This document shows positions 63,529 to 64,000 of a stretch of DNA of 64,000 nt, piece by piece. Numbering within the stretch: the stretch's first letter is position 1; the number at the start of each line of letters is the position of its first letter. The stretch lies in contig NZ_BAGH01000611.1 in the NCBI RefSeq assembly GCF_000308715.1, forward strand, positions 1 to 64,000, written 5' to 3'. The position numbers were made by a program, and so were the translations under genes. This DNA is from Nocardia tenerifensis NBRC 101015. Lineage in GTDB: Bacteria; Actinomycetota; Actinomycetes; Mycobacteriales; Mycobacteriaceae. The notes beneath the pieces are model-generated. The model ran no database searches. It worked only from the letters and a program-made list of their open reading frames with translations, and was not told where the DNA came from.

Positions 63529-63534
63529 TTCTGT

Positions 63535-64000
63535 TTAAAACTCTATCTGCTCCAGGTCACGTGGAACCAGCGTCCCTGAGCACATCAGCTCCTGAATCAG
63601 ATTGTGGTTCAACATGTTCCCGATCGGCTGCGGAACCTCTCCGGCCGTCAGACCGGAAACACCATTGGCGGACAAGCGCATCCGCACCGCGGTGACGAGT
63701 TCCTCGACACGCCGCCGTTTCCATCCCGCACCCGGCTGAATATCGTCGAGTAACCTCGCGGTCGCCTCCCACGTCCACGGCTGCGGGCGCGGCTCATGGC
63801 GTAAATACCGCTGCCCCAGGACAATCAAGGCAAGCCGCTCTGTATCGCTGAGTTCATGGGTAGTCTCCGCGGCGGTACAGTGTCCATGCCGGGGTCCGGG
63901 CGCACCGCGCTCGCAATCGGTGACGAACACCTCCAGCAGGTGCTCGCGCCGATCCGACCCGCGAATGACCAACGGCGTGTAACCGACGTCGAGTGGAAGC
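63535..64000 (-). CDS. FHA-associated HTH-like protein, 5' end outside the window
   Basis: The frame is open to the right edge (codons from 63999 read LPLDVGYTPLVIRGSD), so the start lies outside; the TTG at 63972 is not the real start. Visible blocks: LSDTERLALIVLGQRYLRHE, WTWEATARLLDDIQPGAGW, RVEELVTAVRMRLSANGV and IGNMLNHNLIQELM. From memory, this arrangement forms the C-terminal part of FHA proteins found beside actinobacterial Ser/Thr kinases. It probably reads phosphothreonine marks made by such a kinase; the neighbouring kinase is an obvious candidate. Confidence 0.6.
   Translation of the reverse strand, partial: LPLDVGYTPLVIRGSDRREHLLEVFVTDCERGAPGPRHGHCTAAETTHELSDTERLALIVLGQRYLRHEPRPQPWTWEATARLLDDIQPGAGWKRRRVEELVTAVRMRLSANGVSGLTAGEVPQPIGNMLNHNLIQELMCSGTLVPRDLEQIEF

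Overview
The window is high-GC actinobacterial DNA, most likely from Nocardia or a close relative. The reasons are the mycolic-type ESX accessory genes (EspG, WXG100/EspC-like proteins), giant proteins with CpnT-like WXG100 N-termini, a PknB-type receptor kinase next to an FHA-type partner, and frequent GTG/TTG starts. No ESX core ATPase or EccB-E gene lies in the window, and no rRNA, tRNA or CRISPR array was seen.

Left half (451-37296, minus): one uninterrupted reading frame encodes a 12,281-residue protein of about 1.3 MDa. It starts with a WXG100/CpnT-like export region and continues through Ser-rich linkers, a coiled coil, a degenerate SecA-like ATPase, a calpain-like protease with an intact Cys/His/Asn triad, four clusters of LuxR-type HTH units, five papain-fold (glutamine-deamidase type) toxin domains, a HopA1-like segment, one OTU-like protease plus several Cys-less OTU-like copies, two ADP-ribosyltransferase-like domains, three copies of an SGHY module resembling plant IQM proteins, many copies of a beta 'GTxIYL' module, and a truncated DUF1023-type end. 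It looks like a polymorphic-toxin effector built by repeated cassette duplication. A YbaB-like gene lies just upstream of it (37488-37952).

Middle (37953-51288, plus): a 790-bp intergenic region carries two decayed copies of a promoter plus ybaB 5' end. A divergent operon-like array follows: a protein with possible double immunity folds, a second YbaB-like gene, a second CpnT-like large protein (2112 aa), a WXG100 protein with LSPE repeats (909 aa), EspG and a small WXG100/EspC-like protein. The YbaB + CpnT-like pair is therefore present twice, back to back. A gene-free, repeat-containing stretch follows (51289-52179).

Right part: an amidase / AtzG-like / MFS exporter operon with ATGA overlaps (52180-55177, minus) faces a MerR regulator (55256-55657); the shared upstream DNA has an iron-box-like site and a perfect palindrome. 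A visibly lower-GC two-gene island (55723-56963) encodes a PD-(D/E)XK nuclease-like protein and an unknown partner. At 57232-60777 (minus) sits what I consider the best candidate for an undescribed system: a 55-aa double-glycine-leader peptide with a six-residue tail, a PaaK/CapK-like adenylate-forming ligase separated from it by one in-frame stop, a PAPS sulfotransferase fused to TPRs, and a PAS protein. The window ends with a nucleoside-hydrolase relic, a small secreted protein, a receptor Ser/Thr kinase and a convergent, edge-truncated FHA-type protein. Gaps of roughly 190-270 bp at 37297-37487, 56964-57231, 57727-57962, 61201-61462 and 61754-61935 hold no gene that I can support.
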